This document shows, piece after piece, positions 5,930 through 7,111 of a DNA stretch of 7,111 nucleotides. The position numbers and the translations under genes are program-made. The notes below the pieces were generated by a model that saw only the letters and a program-made list of their open reading frames with translations, did no database searches and had not been told where the DNA came from. Numbering within the stretch: position 1 is the stretch's first letter; every line of letters starts with the position of its first letter. This DNA is from Desulfovibrio sp. Its GTDB lineage: Bacteria > Desulfobacterota > Desulfovibrionia > Desulfovibrionales > Desulfovibrionaceae. The DNA lies in the NCBI GenBank assembly GCA_022837365.1, contig JALHHV010000183.1, forward strand, positions 1 to 7,111, in the 5' to 3' direction.

Positions 5930-6540
5930 CCTCCCCCTCGCCCGTGTTCTCCGCGCGCGGGCTGTGCCGGACCTTCCGCGCCGCGGGCAGGGAGGTGCGC
6001 GCCGTGGACGGGGTGACCCTGGACCTCGCCCCCGGCACCATCAACGGCCTTCTCGGCCCCGACGGCGCGGGCAAGACCACCCTGCTGCGCCTGGCCGCCG
6101 GGCTGCTGCTGCCCGACGCGGGCAGCCTGGCCGTGCTCGGCCGCGACACCGTGGCCGAGGCGCAGGCCGTGCAGTCGGCCATCGGGTACATGCCCCAGCG
6201 CTTCGGCCTGTACGAAGACCTTTCCGTGGCCGAAAACCTGTCCCTGTACGCGGACCTGCACGGGGTATCCGCCGCGCAACGGGCCGAACGCTGGCCCGCG
6301 CTGATGCGCATGACCGGCCTTGCGCCCTTCCTCGACCGGCTGGCCGGGCGGCTTTCCGGCGGCATGAAACAGAAGCTGGGGCTGGCCTGCACCCTGGTGC
6401 GCTCGCCCCGGCTGCTGCTGCTGGACGAACCCACCGTGGGCGTGGACCCGCTGTCGCGGCGCGAACTGTGGAACATCGTGTTCTCGCTGGTGCGCGGGCA
6501 CGGCATCACCGTGCTGGTCAGCACCGCCTACCTCGACGAG

Positions 6541-6553
6541 GCGCCCGCCCGGC
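6541..6553 (+). other. Frame break and probable deletion junction in the ABC ATPase gene
   Basis: Frame 1 homology ends with the Ala codon at 6541-6543 (Leu-Asp-Glu-Ala). Homology resumes in frame 2 with Gly-Asp-Phe-Thr at 6551-6562. The usual segment after this motif in YbhF (Glu-x-Cys, a short beta strand, a Gly-containing turn and a second strand) is absent. The frame change means a net loss of 3n+2 nt; alignment by eye to E. coli YbhF gives about 53. Confidence 0.85.
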
Positions 6554-6832
6554 GACTTCACCCGGCCGCTGACGGGCCGCACCTGGTTCGTCACCCCCGC
6601 CATGCGCGCCCGCGCGGCCCAGACCCTGCTGGGCGCGGCCCCCGGCGTCACCGATGCGGTGCTGCACGCGGGCGGGGTGCGCCTGCTCACGGACACCCCG
6701 GAGGCGGCGCGGGCGCTGGTGGACTGCGGGCTGCTGGCCGAAGAAGGGCAGGAGGCGGGCACCATAGGCCGCATGCATCCCCGCGCCCCCGGCTTCGAGG
6801 ACGGCTTCCTGGCCCTGTTCGCCACGCTGCCG

Positions 6833-6955
6833 CAGGGACCGGACACGGGCGAGGAGCCCGCGCCCGCCGCCAATGCCTCCGCCCCGTCCGCACCGGACTG
6901 TACCCCGCCCGGCCCGGCCGCCTCCCCCGCTGCCGACGCACCGGGCGCGCCACCC
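6833..6955 (+). other. Ala/Pro-rich interdomain linker of the ABC ATPase
   Basis: In frame 2 this encodes 41 residues, dominated by Ala, Pro, Ser and Gly, between the end of the first ABC half (ending [13 protein letters not shown]) and the start of the second ([12 protein letters not shown]). It is a flexible tether rather than a folded domain; E. coli YbhF has a shorter, less Pro-rich joint here as I recall it. Confidence 0.65.
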
Positions 6956-7111
6956 GTCATCGAGGTGCGCGACCTCGAACGCCGCTTCGGCGCGTTCATG
7001 GCCGTGAAGGACGCCAGCTTCGACGTGCGGCGCGGCGAAATCTTCGGGCTGCTGGGTCCCAACGGCGCGGGCAAGTCCACCATTTTCCGCATGCTCTGCG
7101 GCCTGTTGCCG

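Larger units (their letters stand above)
5926..7111 (+). pseudogene. YbhF-like tandem ABC ATPase, frame-disrupted, 3' partial
   Basis: Two fused nucleotide-binding domains that should energise a YbhFSR-type ABC-2 exporter. The ATG overlaps the adaptor stop by 4 bp. Domain 1 is read in frame 1 (residues 1-206): Walker A GPDGAGKTT (44-52), Q-loop Gln91 in YMPQRFGLYEDLSV, signature LSGGMKQ (143-149), Walker B LLLLDEP (163-169), D-loop GVD, then [11 protein letters not shown]. Beyond about 6543 frame 1 turns into Arg/Pro/Gly-rich nonsense, while frame 2 from about 6551 resumes homologous protein ([16 protein letters not shown]), an Ala/Pro-rich linker (6833-6955) and domain 2, with Walker [10 protein letters not shown] (7055-7081), before leaving the window. 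Compared with E. coli YbhF as I remember it, about 17-18 residues after the DEA motif are missing, matching a deletion of about 53 nt. Neither frame has a stop within the window. Either a pseudogene or a sequence error. YbhF identity is firm; loss of function is likely. Confidence 0.88.

Noticed and set aside
6541..6551. Programmed +1 ribosomal frameshifting in the ABC ATPase gene
   Set aside because: A programmed shift would keep all residues. Here about 17-18 conserved residues are missing and no slippery or stop-codon site is seen.
5964..6572. A 202-codon open frame on the + strand
   Set aside because: Out-of-frame reading of the first ABC domain, rich in Arg/Pro/Gly. The true frame starts at 5926 and contains Walker A, signature and Walker B motifs.
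5566..7092. A 508-codon open frame on the - strand
   Set aside because: Antisense to the adaptor and ABC ATPase genes, with no recognisable domain and low-complexity composition.

Overview
The window is very GC-rich (about 70% by eye), with dense short-spaced genes and strong G/C bias at third codon positions. The protein styles (NodT-type outer membrane lipoproteins, a CecR-type TetR regulator, a YbhG/YbhF-type ABC exporter) point to a Gram-negative proteobacterium. A Desulfovibrio/Nitratidesulfovibrio-like organism is a reasonable guess, but no marker here fixes the taxon.

The window holds the edges of two drug- or toxin-efflux loci. Left, + strand (1-1977): the 3' part of a NodT-family outer membrane efflux lipoprotein, overlapping by 4 bp a MarR-family regulator and followed by a strong intrinsic terminator (2052-2086). 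Inner-membrane and periplasmic pump genes of this locus are probably upstream of the window. Middle, - strand (4688 down to 2122): a TetR/CecR-type repressor, a second and clearly different NodT-family lipoprotein overlapping it by 4 bp, then a 58-residue two-helix membrane protein with a strong ribosome binding site. Right, + strand (4832-7111): a YbhG-like periplasmic adaptor (HlyD family) and, again with a 4-bp overlap, a YbhF-like tandem ABC ATPase that leaves the window in its second ABC domain. YbhS/YbhR-like permeases would be expected next.

The TetR gene and the adaptor gene are divergent. Between them lies an AT-rich 31-bp inverted repeat whose two ends each supply a TTGAC -35 element, one per direction. 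The simplest model is that the TetR protein binds this palindrome and shuts off both arms, controlling itself, the outer membrane channel, the adaptor and the ABC pump together.

The main anomaly is in the ABC ATPase gene. Its reading frame changes from frame 1 to frame 2 near 6541-6551, and about 17-18 residues expected from YbhF homologues are missing there. This fits a deletion of about 53 nt at the end of the first ABC domain. As written, the gene cannot make an intact tandem ATPase, so the exporter is either inactivated in this strain or the sequence is in error at this point. I see no CRISPR array, insertion sequence, tRNA or rRNA, and no clear sign of a wholly new system.
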